A DNA stretch of 64,000 nt from Paenibacillus taichungensis (GTDB lineage Bacteria; Bacillota; Bacilli; Paenibacillales; Paenibacillaceae): assembly GCF_003287275.1 (NCBI RefSeq), contig NZ_QEVW01000006.1, positions 62,001 through 126,000 of the forward strand, in the 5' to 3' direction. Positions 63,816 to 64,000 of this stretch are shown piece by piece; position 1 is the first letter of the stretch, and every line of letters starts with the position of its first letter. The translations under genes and the position numbers were made by a program. The notes beneath the pieces are model-generated. The model was not told the origin of the DNA and ran no database searches. It worked only from the letters and a program-made list of their open reading frames with translations.

Positions 63816-64000
63816 TTGGATAGATATGCACCCGGAAGAGGCAATCCCTCTTTGGTTTCGCTGAAACTATATAACTTTTTCATTTATGGAGCCATTTCAA
63901 TCTTCGCCGGTTTTCTTCAGTTGTATTTGCAGGAAATCGGAATGACCAAATTGGAGATTGGCAGTCTCATGGCGATTGGTCCGTTTGTATCCTTGTTCGC
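63816..64000 (+). CDS. MFS transporter, 5' end only
   Basis: Incomplete at the right edge. The start is either TTG at 63816, with AAAGGA 9 nt upstream, or ATG at 63807, which abuts that site. The visible 61 residues include LVSLKLYNFFIYGAISIFAG, LQLYLQEIGMTKLEIGSLMA and GPFVSLFA, the first two helices of a major facilitator, resembling the MFS_1-like/3-phenylpropionate transporter group. Divergent from mobA. Confidence 0.7.
   Translation, partial: MDRYAPGRGNPSLVSLKLYNFFIYGAISIFAGFLQLYLQEIGMTKLEIGSLMAIGPFVSLF

Noticed and set aside
1..64000. Mobile elements, CRISPR arrays, tRNA or rRNA genes
   Set aside because: No transposase, integrase, terminal repeats with target duplications, regularly spaced repeats or tRNA cloverleaf were recognised by eye.

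Overview
The window looks like chromosome of a Gram-positive endospore former of the Paenibacillus type. Evidence for this is a spoIIR gene, the Firmicute-style order prfA - prmC - (rodA) - spoIIR - sua5, a YesM/YesN-type two-component system beside a sugar ABC transporter, AraC-type sugar regulators, Bacillus-like ykkCD and swrC efflux genes, strong GGAGG ribosome sites and cre boxes. I see no rRNA, tRNA, insertion sequence, CRISPR array or prophage.

Layout. 0.2-12 kb (minus strand): sua5, spoIIR, a secreted GH18 chitinase, two tandem rodA/ftsW paralogues, prmC, prfA, a lone SUKH-4-like gene and ychF. 12-13.5 kb: a GNAT acetyltransferase, a membrane-anchored unknown protein, and a cluster of four 25-bp repeats. 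13.5-24.4 kb: fni, then a tightly coupled seven-gene carotenoid operon (crtN-type oxidoreductase x3, crtM, cruF-like, acyltransferase, glycosyltransferase), then a CarH-type B12 photoreceptor-repressor gene. 24.4-34 kb (plus strand): a phospholipase-D-like protein, tetR-ykkC-ykkD, a 44-residue membrane peptide, tetR-swrC (RND efflux) and a PucR regulator. 34-46 kb (minus): a complete reductive pyrimidine degradation pathway with its own ABC transporter. 46.6-53.5 kb: two chemotaxis receptors around moaA, a LysE exporter and a divergent MocR regulator. 53.6-63 kb: a carbohydrate cluster (ABC transporter, response regulator, histidine kinase, GH42 beta-galactosidase) with a divergent AraC regulator. 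The end holds mobA and the start of an MFS gene.

The most interesting system is the light-controlled pigment locus. The CarH protein keeps the W-x9-EH and E-x-H-x-x-G cobalamin motifs. Three 11-bp direct repeats fitting T-n-n-A-C-A lie just downstream of the crt promoter, and a second set of three overlaps the -10 of carH itself. The likely logic is repression of crt and carH in the dark by adenosylcobalamin-bound CarH and release by light. The enzyme set predicts a C30 carotenoid that is hydrated, glycosylated and then acylated.

The pyrimidine cluster carries PreT/PreA, dihydropyrimidinase, two different candidate N-carbamoyl-beta-alanine hydrolases and a transaminase. It faces a PucR regulator whose upstream region has a perfect 14-bp inverted repeat. 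The galactoside cluster and the chitinase have cre boxes, which suggests carbon catabolite control. Gene starts were moved from the longest frame wherever a ribosome binding site, operon overlap or family length argued for it.
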